Assembly (NCBI RefSeq): GCF_000213175.1
Contig: NW_009799099.1
Coordinates: forward strand, 1,377,560-1,441,559
DNA: 64,000 nucleotides
Source: Neurospora tetrasperma FGSC 2508
Taxonomy: Eukaryota; Ascomycota; Sordariomycetes; Sordariales; Sordariaceae
Direction: 5' to 3'
Position 1 is the stretch's first letter. Every line of letters begins with the position of its first letter. The translations under genes were made by a program, and so were the position numbers. Shown here one piece after another: positions 52,188-63,707 of the stretch. The notes under the pieces are model-generated. The model saw nothing but the letters and a program-made list of their open reading frames with translations. It had not been told where the DNA came from and did no database searches.

Positions 52188-53545
52188 AATAGGGAGTTGA
52201 GCTGGAACAGCGGACGTTTGTTCTTGCCGCTGACAGCACGTGTGCTCCATACATTTTCCAGGCTGAACATATATTGAGGAACGACGACCAGCCATGAAGT
52301 GTACGAAAGGTTAAGTCTGATGATTGTTGTGGAATGTCATGGAAGGATAAAGATAGTACACCACCAACCAGCGTTGTGTTTACATATTGGGCTCGCTTCA
52401 AAGCGATGATTGAGTAATCGATGGATGGACGGGCGGGCGCGAGAGCATTGCATTTTGTGTTTCCCTTTTTCCTTTTTGGCTTGGAAATGCTTTCTATACA
52501 CAGTCAAGATGTTGTCTCACGCCTCAAAAAAGGTAGAACTGAACAAGTTACAGATCAATACAGCGTAGCATAGGATATCGGGGCGGATTGGCTGGGGTAT
52601 GTAGTGATAACAGAGATAGTTTTCACACTTTACTTTTTCGCAGTGGGCTCAAGAGCAATTTAGCAACTCGTCGCTTTCAGAGATGCTGGTTCGTTTCAGC
52701 AGGTGCCTAGTTTACGGTCACACGCCTTGTCTTCTCAATGACTTTTCATCTTTATACCGCCCAATCCGTGAGACCATGACGCGGCCTCAATTAGGTAGAA
52801 GAATAAAGCCACTTTGGCAAGCAAGACGCCTTGAGACATACATAACCGGCCGCGTACGACGGCGAGGTTTCAGGATCGATTTCTATGTGTGGGACTTTGT
52901 GGATAATAACATGTAATTGCATTTGTCTGTAAAAACAAAGTGAGTCCAAAGTTCTGAAAGAAGTGTACATAGTGTAGAGTTCCTCGGCTGATTAGTTCTC
53001 AAAGACGTGGTTACAGCATCAGTCTCCACTTCCTCCCATCCGTGGCTTTTGTGTGCTGCGAGTGGCCTGCGAGCCTGCGACGCACGGTGACCTGACCCTG
53101 CCCCCTTCAGCGCCCCCTGCTTGTGCGTAGGTAGCCGGACGCTACGTCGTATGAACACGACCCGACTGCCTCGTCGCCTCAGCTTCGTACCAAAAAGATT
53201 CCCATCTCCCAGAACAACAACAACAACCAACGTCTAGTAATATCTTCCAGTTGCCAGTCCCAACAAGCCGGCTTGTTCTATACCCATCGTCCGTCTCTCG
53301 TCAGAGCGCCGCTTGCACGGACCGCGAGACCTCTGAGACGTTTGCGCCTGGCTGTTACGTATCGCCGCCTTAGACTATTCTAGACGTTACCTAGTTCAGG
53401 CTCCCGTCCTTATCTACCTACCGAAACCCAAGCGAAGCGGGAGGAGGCACCAGAATCCGCCGACACCGCCTGCCACCAACCACACGACATCCCTCAACTC
53501 CAAACAAACACATCACCATCGTCCACCTCTGCATAGCCAGCAATC
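52188..53545. other. Spacer with VPS1 promoter
   Basis: About 1.36 kb between GID7 and VPS1, both on the plus strand. It holds the GID7 3' end and the VPS1 promoter and CA-rich leader. A (CAA)n patch lies at 53210-53226. Short frames lack protein features. Confidence 0.55.
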
Positions 53546-55969
53546 ATGACGGTAGACGTGAATACCGGGTCGCTCAGCACCCCCGGAGGTATCTCTGACC
53601 CCGGCCTCATCAAGTACGTCCACGTCCTGCGTCCACTCCTTCCAGTCTTGTGCCTATCGCATGTCGGGCATCATCGTCTTCGTCGTCTTCAGTTCGCTAA
53701 CATGGTCGCCATCCGCACAGGCTCGTCAACAAGCTCCAGGATGTCTTCACCACCGTCGGCGTCAACAACCCCATCGATCTCCCCCAAATAGTAGTCGTCG
53801 GCAGTCAGTCCAGCGGAAAGAGTTCAGTACTAGAAAACATTGTTGGTCGCGACTTGTGCGCATCCCCCCTCCCCCGCCCCCTTTCCCCGCCCCTAGTCTT
53901 TCTTCGCTTTCCACACTAGTTTCCCCCCTCCCCAAAAATGCTAACGCGAGACCCTTGTTTTTTCTCTTCTCCAGTCTTCCTCGCGGCTCCGGTATTGTCA
54001 CCCGTCGTCCCCTCGTCCTCCAGCTTATCAACCGGACAGCCACCCAGAACGGCTTCGGCAATGAGCTCGACGATAACACCGACAAGGCCGCCAACACGGA
54101 CGAGTGGGGCGAGTTCCTTCACATTCCCGGTCAAAAGTTCTACGACTTCAACAAGATCCGCGATGAGATCAGCAGAGAGACCGAGGCCAAGGTCGGCCGC
54201 AATGCCGGCATCTCGCCCGCTCCCATCAACCTGAGAATCTACTCACCCAACGTTCTCAACCTCACCCTCGTCGATCTTCCCGGTCTGACAAGAGTGCCCG
54301 TTGGCGACCAGCCGCGCGATATCGAGAAGCAGATCAGGGACATGATCCTCAAGTATATCCAGAAGTCCAACGCCATCATCCTCGCCGTTACCGCTGCCAA
54401 TGTGGATTTGGCCAACTCGGATGGCTTGAAGCTGGCTCGTGAGGTGGATCCCGAAGGTCAGCGCACCATCGGTGTGCTTACAAAGGTCGACTTGATGGAC
54501 GAAGGTACCGATGTCGTTGATATTCTCGCCGGTCGCATCATTCCCCTCAGGCTAGGATACGTGCCCGTGGTGAACCGTGGCCAGAGGGATATCGACAACA
54601 AGAAGCCCATCAACGCTTCGCTCGAGGCCGAGAAGAACTTCTTTGAGAACCACAAGGCGTATCGTAATAAGAGCTCATACTGCGGCACGCCCTACCTTGC
54701 CCGGAAGCTCAACTTGATCCTGATGATGCACATCAAGCAGACCCTGCCCGACATCAAGGCTCGCATTTCCAGCTCGCTACAGAAGTATACCCAGGAGCTC
54801 GAGTCCCTGGGGCCTTCGATTCTCGGTAACAGCGCGAACATTGTCCTTAACATCATCACCGAGTTCACCAACGAATGGCGCACTGTTCTTGACGGTAAGA
54901 GCACCGAGCTCTCCAGCCAGGAGCTGTCGGGTGGCGCCAGAATCAGCTTCGTCTTCCACGAGCTGTACTCGAACGGTGTCAAGGCAGTGGATCCCTTCGA
55001 TCAGGTCAAGGACTCTGATATTCGCGTTATCCTTTACAACTCCTCCGGTCCCTCGCCCGCTCTCTTCGTCGGAACCGCGGCCTTCGAGCTCATCGTCAAG
55101 CAGCAGATCAAGCGTCTTGAGGAGCCCAGTCTCAAATGCGCCTCGCTCGTGTACGACGAGCTTGTCCGAATCCTCACCACCGTGCTCAGCAAGCAACTAT
55201 ACAGGCGCTACCCCGGCCTCAAGGAGAAGATCCACCAAGTGGTCATCTCCTTCTTCAAGAAGGCCATGGAGCCCACCAACAAGCTGGTCAAGGACCTGGT
55301 CGCTATGGAGGCGTGCTACATCAACACGGGTCACCCCGACTTCCTCAACGGCCACAGGGCCATGGCCATCGTCAACGAGCGCCACAATGGTTCCAGGCCA
55401 GTTCAGGTCGACCCCAAGACGGGCAAGCCGATCCCGCAGAGCGCTACGCCCGCGCGAGCCGCTAGCCCCACCCTGGCCGGCAGCAACCTTGACGAGGGAG
55501 GGTCCAACGGTGGCTTCTTTGGTAGCTTCTTTGCCGCCAAGAACAAGAAGAAGGCGGCGGCCATGGAGCCGCCCCCGCCATCGCTGAAGGCCTCGGGTAC
55601 TCTTTCTGAGCGCGAGAACATTGAGGTGGAGGTCATCAAGCTGCTCATCCAGTCGTACTACAACATTGTCAAGAGGACCATGATCGACATGGTTCCCAAG
55701 GCTATCATGTTGAACCTTGTTCAGTAAGTCTTTTACCTTTCCTTTTTGCCGCTACTACCTACATTTCTATAAGTGAAATACTAACACGAACGAAATCCAG
55801 ACTCACAAAGGACGAAATGCAAAAGGAGCTCCTCGAGAACATGTACCGCGCCGACGAGCTCGACGACCTCCTCAAGGAGAGCGATTACACGGTCCGCAGG
55901 AGGAAGGAGTGCCAGCAGATGGTGGAGTCGCTGTCGAAGGCTAGCGAGATTGTTAGCCAGGTACAGTAG
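53546..55969 (+). CDS. vps1: Dynamin-like GTPase VPS1
   Basis: Four exons (53546-53613, 53721-53855, 53975-55723, 55801-55969) give 706 aa. The GTPase domain has the P-loop GSQSSGKSS (residues 50-58), the switch-adjacent [16 protein letters not shown] (168-171) and TKVD (237-240). The middle domain and a C-terminal GED (ending SESLSK-like and SEIVSQVQ) follow. There is no PH or proline-rich domain, as expected for Vps1 rather than endocytic dynamin. Vps1 drives membrane fission in vacuolar protein sorting, endosome recycling and peroxisome division. A variable insert between middle domain and GED (about residues 545-610) carries Ser/Pro-rich sequence and a KNKKK patch. The second intron splits the codon after VGRD and uses a weak GTGCGC donor. 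Confidence 0.96.
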
Positions 55970-56625
55970 GGTTAGTACTACGTTCGAGAAGACGAAGAGA
56001 GTTGTTTATGAGACGAGATCAAGACATATTATTTTTGATGATGATGATGATGATGATGATGGGAGTGATTACTTAGAAAGAAAGGAAGAGGGCGATAGGG
56101 ATGAAAGTCCTAGGGGATCATGGTGGTAATGATGAGTTGGTTGTGGGTGGGTGGGTGGGAATGAGGTTGGAGAATAAAGGAGTTGTTTGTGACATGACAG
56201 ATTATTTAAGCAGCAGTTGATATACCAAAGCGATGAAAGAGAGAAGAAGATGATGATGGGGAAGAGAGTGTCATTTGGTGGCACGTTTTTGTGTCTAGCT
56301 GTACAGAAAATGTTTACGACTTGTGTCCATGAGAGCCGTTTGGGTCAAGTGAACGGAAGAGCTCCAATCCATATCTTGCACGGTGTTGATGGGCTTGACA
56401 TGATCATTACACGGGGGGTAATTCAGTCACAAGGAATGACACTTCCTCTCGAAGAACCAACTCAAATGTGTAGGATTCCGAAACGTGGTTGCAACTCAAC
56501 AGAAAGGAAGATGGTAACGAGGAGAGAAAAAAAGGTATTGTACATGTTGATGCATGCAACCTTTGAAAGTTCCACACAGAATGATCTGTCCATCAAGAAA
56601 TAACATCAAAGAGACCCAACATCCG
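55970..56625. other. Spacer between converging 3' ends
   Basis: Holds the 3' ends of VPS1 and the racemase gene. A (GAT)8 repeat is at 56037-56060. No gene was seen; the 128-codon frame at 56217-56603 has no family features. Confidence 0.6.
56037..56060 (+). repeat. Microsatellite (GAT)8
   Basis: Eight GAT units just downstream of the VPS1 stop, probably inside its 3' untranslated region. Confidence 0.9.
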
Positions 56626-57999
56626 TTACAGTTTGGACTTGATAGCGACAGCGCTCCCATTCAACACATCAAACTCCTTGCCCTTCTTCCAACCAAGCCA
56701 CCGCTCCACGACAGATTCGCCTCCCTTTCCAGGTTTCAAGGGAATGCCTACATACGCTTCCCCCTTGACGCCCGGCCCTTGCCCATGGCTAGCCTCCTTC
56801 GCATCGCTCCTCAGCGCCAAGCAGGGCGTCTCCCTAAGCGTAACCACGGGTCTCTGATCGCCCTCCAACCGCTCCCTCTCCCTTTCCATCTCGCCATACT
56901 CAAACACCGCCGTGCAGCACGCATCAGTCCCGTCAAAGATATCCTCCCACTCCCTCCTCGTTTTGGTCTTAAACTTGTGCTCCAACACCCTCCTCAACTC
57001 GGGCCAATTCTCCTTCTCCCCCCTCCTCTCCTCCCATCTTTGCCCCTCTAACCCCAACCCTTTAACCAACTCCTTGAAAAACTGCGGCTCCAATGCCCCG
57101 ACAGCCATGTACTTCCCATCCGCAGTCTCGTACGTATCATAGTAAGGGCAGCCCGTATCCAGCAGGTTCTCCCCCCTCGGCGCGTTTCCCACGGCCGTTT
57201 TGAGCGCAAACCGGTTAAAAGTAGCCAAGTAACTCGCTCCGTCGACGATATTCGCCTCCACCACCTGTCCCTTGCCCGTCCTCTCCCTCGCGGCCAGCGC
57301 AAGCAGGATGCCCTGGAACAAAACCGCTCCACCGCCGGCAAAGTCTCCCAGAATGTTGATGGGCGGCGTCGGCTTCTCGCCCTTCCTCCCCAGCAGACTC
57401 AACACCCCGCTCACAGCCAGGTAATTGATATCGTGCCCGGCCATGGTGGCGAACCGGCCGTCTCGCCGGAAGCCCGTCAGGCGGGCGTAGATCAGGCGGG
57501 GGTTGCATTCGTCGCTGCACAAGACAGAGGGACCCAGCCCGAGCTTCTCCAGGACGCCGGGGCGGTAAGGATCGATGAGGACGTCCGATACGGCGGCGAG
57601 GGATTTGACGAGGGCGATTCCGGAGGGGGACTTGAGGTCGACCACCAAGGAGGATTTGTGACGGGTTAGTTGGTCGGGAACTTGGCGGGCGACGGGGCCG
57701 GAGACGGCGCGGTCGATGCGCAGGACGGAGGCGCCAGCGTCAGCGAGGAGGAGCCCGGCAAAGGGACCTGTTCCCAAGCGGGGAATTAGTTTTGTGACTT
57801 TTTTTTTTCTTTTTTTTTTTTTTTCAAGTGAAAGTGAAGTGTAAGTGAAGTGTAAGTGAGACCTCAAGATTGGCCGGGTTTCGGCCGAAAGCCTCTGTGT
57901 GTGTAAGTCGGAGGAAAGTGAGAAGATGGAGGGCTGACCTGGAGCTAGACCGGCAAACTCCAGGACCTTGAGGCCGGTAAGAGGCGGTTGGCCAACCAT
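56626..57999 (-). CDS. Peroxisomal alpha-methylacyl-CoA racemase (CoA-transferase family III)
   Basis: Two exons (57939-57999 and 56626-57767) give 400 aa. The protein opens with [33 protein letters not shown], the CaiB/BaiF fold start. It carries [14 protein letters not shown] with His132 and [10 protein letters not shown] with Asp162, equivalent to the catalytic His126/Asp156 pair of alpha-methylacyl-CoA racemase. Such enzymes interconvert (2R)- and (2S)-methylacyl-CoA so that branched fatty acids can enter beta-oxidation. The C-terminus ends in SKL, a canonical type-1 peroxisomal signal, placing the enzyme in peroxisomes. The 171-nt intron contains tandem 11-bp AGTGTAAGTGA-type repeats and a long homopolymer-rich tract. 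Starting at 57999 gives the family's normal N-terminus. Confidence 0.93.
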   Translation of the reverse strand: [457 protein letters not shown]

Positions 58000-59763
58000 A
58001 TTGATTTGTTTCCTGGTCCTTCCAATCTTTGAATGTTCTCGAAGGCACCCCTCGAATAACTTCGGCCAGTAATCGTGCCTTGGGAATACGAAACGGTTAC
58101 ACGGCAACGGACCGATCCACGCACAAACACTCTATCCACCCAGCCGGTTCAAGTTTCCAATTCCCCGATTATTATTCTGTTTGCGAATGGCGCGGGTCGG
58201 TTGGAAAAAGAGACACCCAGTAAATGGCGAAGGAGCTCAGGGGTCAATGTGACCGATGGTAGTATCTGCAGCAGCAGCAGCAGCAGCAGCAACAGCAAGG
58301 TCGACTAGAAAGGATGAAACGAGAAGGGGAGAAAGAGGTATCCGACCACTTATGAGACCGGTATTCGGGACTTTGGCGTATGGGGAACTCGGATCATGCT
58401 ACGTTGGAGGTGTGGGGTAATAGGATGATCGGGGATGGAGATGGTGCAGTATTGTTTTGACTCTTTCTGGTTTGTTTTTGACTGTTTGCAAGACCATGCA
58501 ATTGGGATATCCGACAAAGACACTAAGTGTGATTTTTTCAGTTCCCGCTGAGAGTCCTCATAAGGTTACGGCTCTTCAGGGCTATTCGACAGCTAAGACT
58601 ATCGTGCTATGCGATAAACATCATCAGATATCCTTTCTTGTTTCTGAATCCAGAGATCTCACTCATCTTGGAACCTTGAGCACAAGAGCTGAACAGCAAT
58701 CGAAACTCGAAAACGACCATATGACAAAGTGGATTTGGGAGCAACATTATCGCAGTGACACGAATGCGGTGAGGTGACTGACTACTGAAGCTCCGTCCCT
58801 TCTCCTGCTCACGTTGCCCCAGGCCTGTGAGGGAGGGGTGTGTGAGGGTGTGCTGTCACCAATTTGCACCGTGAACGCACTCCCGTTTAGCGGCTGATCG
58901 CGGCCCGCCCTGTGGGGGAACTGGGGAGCTTGGCAAGTGGAGAGAGAAGGGCTTGGTATGCGGGGTAAAGACAAGAGGAGGAGATGGACTCTCAACTTTT
59001 GTACCTGAAGCGCCAAAGTGACAAATCCCGAGGCATTGGATGACAGGAGCAGATCTGGGAAAGCCATGTTGCAGCAGTCGAAGATGCGATTGGTACCAAG
59101 TAAGCAACACATGATGCAAGAGCTTCAGTACATGGCAGTACCGAACCCACGATGTCAATACAACATACGCAAGACAGCCTCGACAAGCGACAATACATGG
59201 CAGGTTGATTATTGACTCTTGACACCAGAAGATCTAACAAACAATCAGCATGAAATACCATGTACCGGGAAGGTCATGGGAAGTGTATCAGACGCCATGG
59301 GTCTAGATGGTTCAACTCCGGGTGGATGGGTGGATGTGCCAGACTCCCTGAGTGTTTCTAATTCTGACTTTCAATCGTCAAAGTCTTGAGAGCGCATTGG
59401 AAACAACGATGCCGTTGTAATGAGCTGTGGGAATATGCATGTTGGATGATGAGTGGAAAATGTAGATGCCTCCTCTACCTCGAAGCTGACAAATGATCCA
59501 AAGACCAAAGGTGCAAAACAGATCGCAGAGCACAACCCTAACCCTCTTTCAGGAGCTATCGGAAAGCGCTTTACATCATCAAGGTCGGGTACATTGGAAA
59601 GCTCCAGTTACTTAGTCGCCGCTAAAAAGTCGTGATAACGCTTCTTCCACTGCCGCTGCCGCCGACAATCGCCATCCGTCCGCATTGCCGTGAATTTTTG
59701 TCTGTCTTTGCGCCGAACACCTTGTCACTCTCTAGTAGCCAGTACCGCGCCTAACCTTTCAAA
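58000..59763. other. Divergent promoter region of racemase and GRX5
   Basis: A 1.76-kb head-to-head spacer that should hold both promoters. A (GCA)8 repeat is at 58268-58291. Short frames up to 121 codons on the minus strand near 58750-59160 show no protein family. Confidence 0.55.
58268..58291 (+). repeat. Microsatellite (GCA)8
   Basis: Eight GCA units followed by ACAGCA, about 270 bp upstream of the racemase start. Non-coding in the models here. Confidence 0.88.
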
Positions 59764-60433
59764 ATGCTCACCCGGTCGCTTTTCTCGAGGGTAAGCGCTG
59801 CAGATTCCGTCACCCGGCAAAGTCGTAACCGACACTAACATCCTCCTCCTCCTGACAACAGCAACTCTTCGCCGCCGCCTCTCGGCCGGCCATTGCGCCC
59901 AAGGCCGTCTCCTCCGCCTTCCGCCCCGTCCTCTTCTACCAGAACCGCTTCCTGTCCGATGCGACCCGCCAGGCCATCGACAAGGCCGTCGCCTCCGCGC
60001 CCGTCGTCCTCTTTATGAAGGGCACCCCAGAAACCCCCCAGTGCGGCTTCTCGCGCGCCAGCATCCAGGTTCTGGGTCTTCAGGGCGTTGATCCCAACAA
60101 GTTTGCTGCTTTCAACGTTTTGGAGGATGCCGAGTTGAGGCAGGGTATGTTACACAACCAGTTGGGACAAGTAAAATGGGAAAAGTAAACAAGGACAGAA
60201 ACGCTGACGAGTGGGCGTGCACCGCGCATCATCATGCATATATAGGCATCAAGGAGTACAGCGACTGGCCTACCATTCCTCAGCTTTACATCGACAAGGA
60301 GTTCGTCGGCGGTTGTGATATCATTGTCTCGATGCACCAGAACGGCGAGCTTGCCAAGCTTCTTGAAGAGAAGGATGTTTTGGTCAAGGGCGAGGAGGGT
60401 GCTGCTGAGGAGCAGACCGAGAAGAAGGAGTGA
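59764..60433 (+). CDS. grx5: Mitochondrial monothiol glutaredoxin GRX5
   Basis: Three exons (59764-59790, 59862-60144, 60246-60433) give 165 aa. An N-terminal presequence rich in Arg, Ala and Ser ([19 protein letters not shown]) predicts mitochondrial import. The glutaredoxin domain has the monothiol active site CGFS (C70-S73), preceded by KGTPETPQ. The glutathione-binding WPTIPQLYI segment and GGCD (residues 125-128) are also present. Grx5 binds a [2Fe-2S] cluster with glutathione and hands it from the scaffold to later steps of mitochondrial Fe-S assembly. The acidic Glu/Lys-rich tail is short. All key residues are present and no frame problem was seen. Confidence 0.96.
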
Positions 60434-60906
60434 AAGAAATGAAGCGGCGGATGCGGATGCAGCTTTCGGCTATGCGTGGAGGAGATGAGTGATTCATGAA
60501 GCCATTGTACTTGTACTGATACCATTTGATAGACGATTTGGATCTCATGCGTAGACTGTACGATATGTGTTTACTCTTTACAATACTGAAAAGCGACGTG
60601 GAAGTATTACTCTGGGAATTCATCAGGACATTGGGAAACCAGATAACAGCAGATGATGACATGTACAGTACATGTGAGATAGATTCCCTCGAAAGTATCT
60701 TGACCTATACCCGTCTATGATGTGTTGAAAACGCCATGTTAAATGCCGCCTGGGTATCATGTTAAAGCTCTCCCTTTTCCTCATGCACACAAAGAAAACT
60801 GAAAGATACAAAAAAAACCTCAGCCATGTTGAACTCTCTCTTCCCCTTCCCCCGCCTTTCAGTCACTGCCCCCATCTCAGTTGCAGCCAGGCCCATCCGT
60901 AGCCTG
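60434..60906. other. Spacer between converging GRX5 and CAF16
   Basis: About 470 bp, expected to hold the 3' untranslated regions of both genes. No coding signal. Confidence 0.65.
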
Positions 60907-61770
60907 TTAATTCGTCTTCGCCTCCAACCCATAGCCCCCCAAGCCCGGGCTATTATAACTCAACCCCTCCGGCCCCCTCCGGTGCTGACTTCTCGGCCCT
61001 CTCTCCTTCAAATCATCCCTCAACCACCTCAACACCAGCTCTCCCAGCCTACTATTTCCCGTCACGCCTTCTATCACATTCTTTCCGTCCTCGACCTCCT
61101 TCAACATCTCCTCCGCCTTCCCCCACCCCTTCACAGTGCCCAAGTGCATGTGCACCAGGTGCGTCGGCCAACTGGCCAAGTTGTCCAGGATGTGCGTCGC
61201 GTACACAACCGTGCACTCCCTCGTCTCCGTCTCCCGTCTCAGCCACCCCAGAAACTGCGCACGGGACCAGACGTCCAAGTCGACGGTGATTTCGTCGAGC
61301 AACAGCACCGTCCAGGGCCGGATCAAGCCCATTGCCAGCTGCACTCTGCGACGTTCTCCGTCCGATACGGCGTGCATTCGCCAGTTGGTGTCGATATCCA
61401 GCACCGACACCAGTTCGTCCCTTCTCTCGGGATAAGCATCGCCGCCCACTGACCGCAGCAGCTCAACGACACCAATGTCCGTGCGCACAATCGCGTTGAG
61501 GACCCATTCCAACCCCAAGTAGGTGACGCCCTCCAGACCTTCCTTGAACGGGTCAACACCCGACACTTTGATGGTGTTGGCGGGCGCGAGACGCTTGCCG
61601 GCCAGCAGGCGAAGCAAGGTGGTTTTGCCGGCACCGTTGGCGCCAATCAAGAGCGTGCGCGATCGAGGCGGGAGGGAAAGGGTAATGTCCGAGACGCCAT
61701 TGGAGCGGTCGGGAAAGCTGTAGGTGAGGTTGAAGGTTTCCACTGTTGGAGGGGCTTGTTGGGAGGCCAT
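60907..61770 (-). CDS. caf16: ABC-type ATPase CAF16
   Basis: One uninterrupted frame of 287 aa. It contains a single soluble ABC ATPase domain with Walker A GANGAGKT (residues 43-50), the signature VSDGERRRVQ (about 135-144), Walker B LLLDE (156-160) and an H-loop ATHILDN. No membrane segments are present. The HAVSDGERRRVQLAMGL signature variant and overall length match yeast Caf16 and plant ABCI relatives. Caf16 associates with the CCR4-NOT complex and transcription mediator components; its exact activity is unclear. Despite the single exon the frame is complete, with the start at 61770 giving the expected short N-terminus before the first beta strand. Confidence 0.93.
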   Translation of the reverse strand: MASQQAPPTVETFNLTYSFPDRSNGVSDITLSLPPRSRTLLIGANGAGKTTLLRLLAGKRLAPANTIKVSGVDPFKEGLEGVTYLGLEWVLNAIVRTDIGVVELLRSVGGDAYPERRDELVSVLDIDTNWRMHAVSDGERRRVQLAMGLIRPWTVLLLDEITVDLDVWSRAQFLGWLRRETETRECTVVYATHILDNLASWPTHLVHMHLGTVKGWGKAEEMLKEVEDGKNVIEGVTGNSRLGELVLRWLRDDLKERGPRSQHRRGPEGLSYNSPGLGGYGLEAKTN

Positions 61771-62006
61771 TGTTTCTTTTTTTTGGCGGATGGTTCGATG
61801 AACGGGTTGTTGGTTGAAGGTTTGTTATGTTGGCTCTCTCGAGTGAGAGTACTGGTTTCTGGTTGGTCCTTGCCACTGTATTAACCCTTAAGTTCGTGTT
61901 GTTGACAATGTGAAGGGATGTACTATGGTGTTGGTAGGAAGGGGAAAAAAGAATTTGATTTGGGGAGTGAGGGGGAAAACTGAATGGATGGAATGAGGGG
62001 GTGATA

Positions 62007-62041
62007 GCGGCAAGCGGCAAGCGGCAAGCGGCAAGCGGCAA
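62007..62041 (+). repeat. Tandem heptamer (GCGGCAA)5
   Basis: Five perfect copies of a 7-bp unit about 240 bp upstream of the CAF16 start, probably in its promoter. A 7-bp period is not a codon multiple, which supports a non-coding place. Confidence 0.92.
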
Positions 62042-62149
62042 ATGTAGGTACCTACCTATGTGATGCAAAAATCGGAACAGTTTCCACTTGCACCTGACAG
62101 TTTAGAGAGCTCGGCGATGTTGGGCCAGAAGGTCTGTCGTTTCAATCCG

Positions 62150-62167
62150 CCCCCCCCCCCCCCCCCC
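62150..62167 (+). repeat. Poly-C tract (18 C)
   Basis: An uninterrupted run of 18 cytosines in the spacer upstream of CAF16. The complementary G-run could form quadruplex-type structures. Confidence 0.93.
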
Positions 62168-63707
62168 TGGAAAGTTTTGCGGGGTGGTAATGACGCAAGC
62201 ACGCAACAAGGGCCGTTTTGAGTCCACATGGCGATTCAGTTCTTCAACTCCAATAAATGTGCGAAGAGAGAAAGCAGAACGTTCCCGATCAAAACACCTC
62301 TCCACCTTGGTGTCTTAGATATGCCTATGTCTTGCGTCCAAAAACTGGGAATAGCTCCAAACACTTTTCCTCATCATGTCTCACTATTACCTACCGGAAC
62401 AAACATCGTTCAACTTCGGCATCTGTTGCAAGGAATCCATGCAAGGAACCAGGTGGTCGGTGATTCAAGGAATTCACTAAATATACAAACCGGAAAAATG
62501 TGAAACCACCAACACCTTCCTAAAACGGAAACCGAAGTTATGGTATTAGTGCTGACTCACCTCAACTCACCCTCCTTTAACAACACTGAGTGACGAAGAT
62601 TGTCAAAAGATACAATACGAAGGCTCGGAGGCTTTCGATGGGTGGTGACCGAGGGTAGCAGTACGTACAGCACCCGCTCCAATCCCCGGGACCCACAAAT
62701 GCAGCTGCTGCATCGATCACCATGGCAACACATGGGGGAAATCGGTTGTTCTGAGACACGAACCCGTACTGCGTGAGACGGACAGAAATCCCACTACTGC
62801 CATTTGCAAGTTTTTTGTTGTTTGTCACTTGGCAGGTTGTAGGCATCCTCAACCCCCTTGCTAAGGAAGAAAACAGAGCCGAAGAGACGTAGGAATACGA
62901 CTTGGCGATACAGGATGTATATTGACCCATCGACTACACTAGAATTACTGCCATGCAAGTGAAGGATGCAAAGATTAATGTATCAACAACCCGAAATCCC
63001 TTTCGTTGATTGGTATTATTTGATTCTTTGTTCCCCTGATTCGCCAATCGGGGCGGCCCATGGTAGAAGTTTAAGTTGGTGATCAGTCACCCAACTCGAA
63101 TAAATCACCCATCCTACCGTGCCAACCAACCGCCCCCTATCTAACCTAACCGCCGCCGCAGCCACCGTCCTCAGGTTCTACGTTCCAGAACCGGTTCCTC
63201 TCTCTCTATTCTTCCCTTTTGAACCCCGAATGATGTAAAACGATAATTGGTATCCCTTGAACAGAACAGAAAACAAAGCTCCAGCCAGTTGCGTAATAAG
63301 CAAGAAAGAAGTGAAGTAGAATGAAAAAAAGGAATATGCCGTGCCGCAAGAGGAACATATGATGAGAAAGAAAAGAAAAAAGCCCTTTCCCTTTTCTCTT
63401 CGTCTCTCTTCCTTTTATGCTTGGCCACCTACCAATGCGGTGCAAAAAAAAACATGTATGATAAAATGCTGAATGACGCTCGCAATCCATCCGTCCACCA
63501 CAACCGAGGGAAAAAAACAGAGTTCAGACAATAATAATAAGACACGAACAAGAAAATAATGGCATCTCTTCTCCCTCTTTCCTCTGCTCTTCCCCTCATC
63601 TTAAGCCATGTGTTTGGCTTTTCGCACTCTTAATGGTAGTTTGGTTGCCTCTGTACCTCCTCTTCACCTTCTCTTCACTTCCCGACCCAGGCCTCTTCAT
63701 CGCCTCA

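Larger units (their letters stand above)
61771..63707. other. Spacer at right side
   Basis: Contains the CAF16 promoter, the (GCGGCAA)5 repeat (62007-62041), a C18 run (62150-62167) and, near the right end, the probable 3' untranslated region of the edge gene. No supported gene; frames near 62577-62930 and 63171-63490 on the minus strand look non-coding. Confidence 0.55.

Noticed and set aside
56626-60433. Possible metabolic cluster of racemase, GRX5 and VPS1
   Set aside because: These are independent housekeeping genes in different orientations. Nothing beyond adjacency links them.
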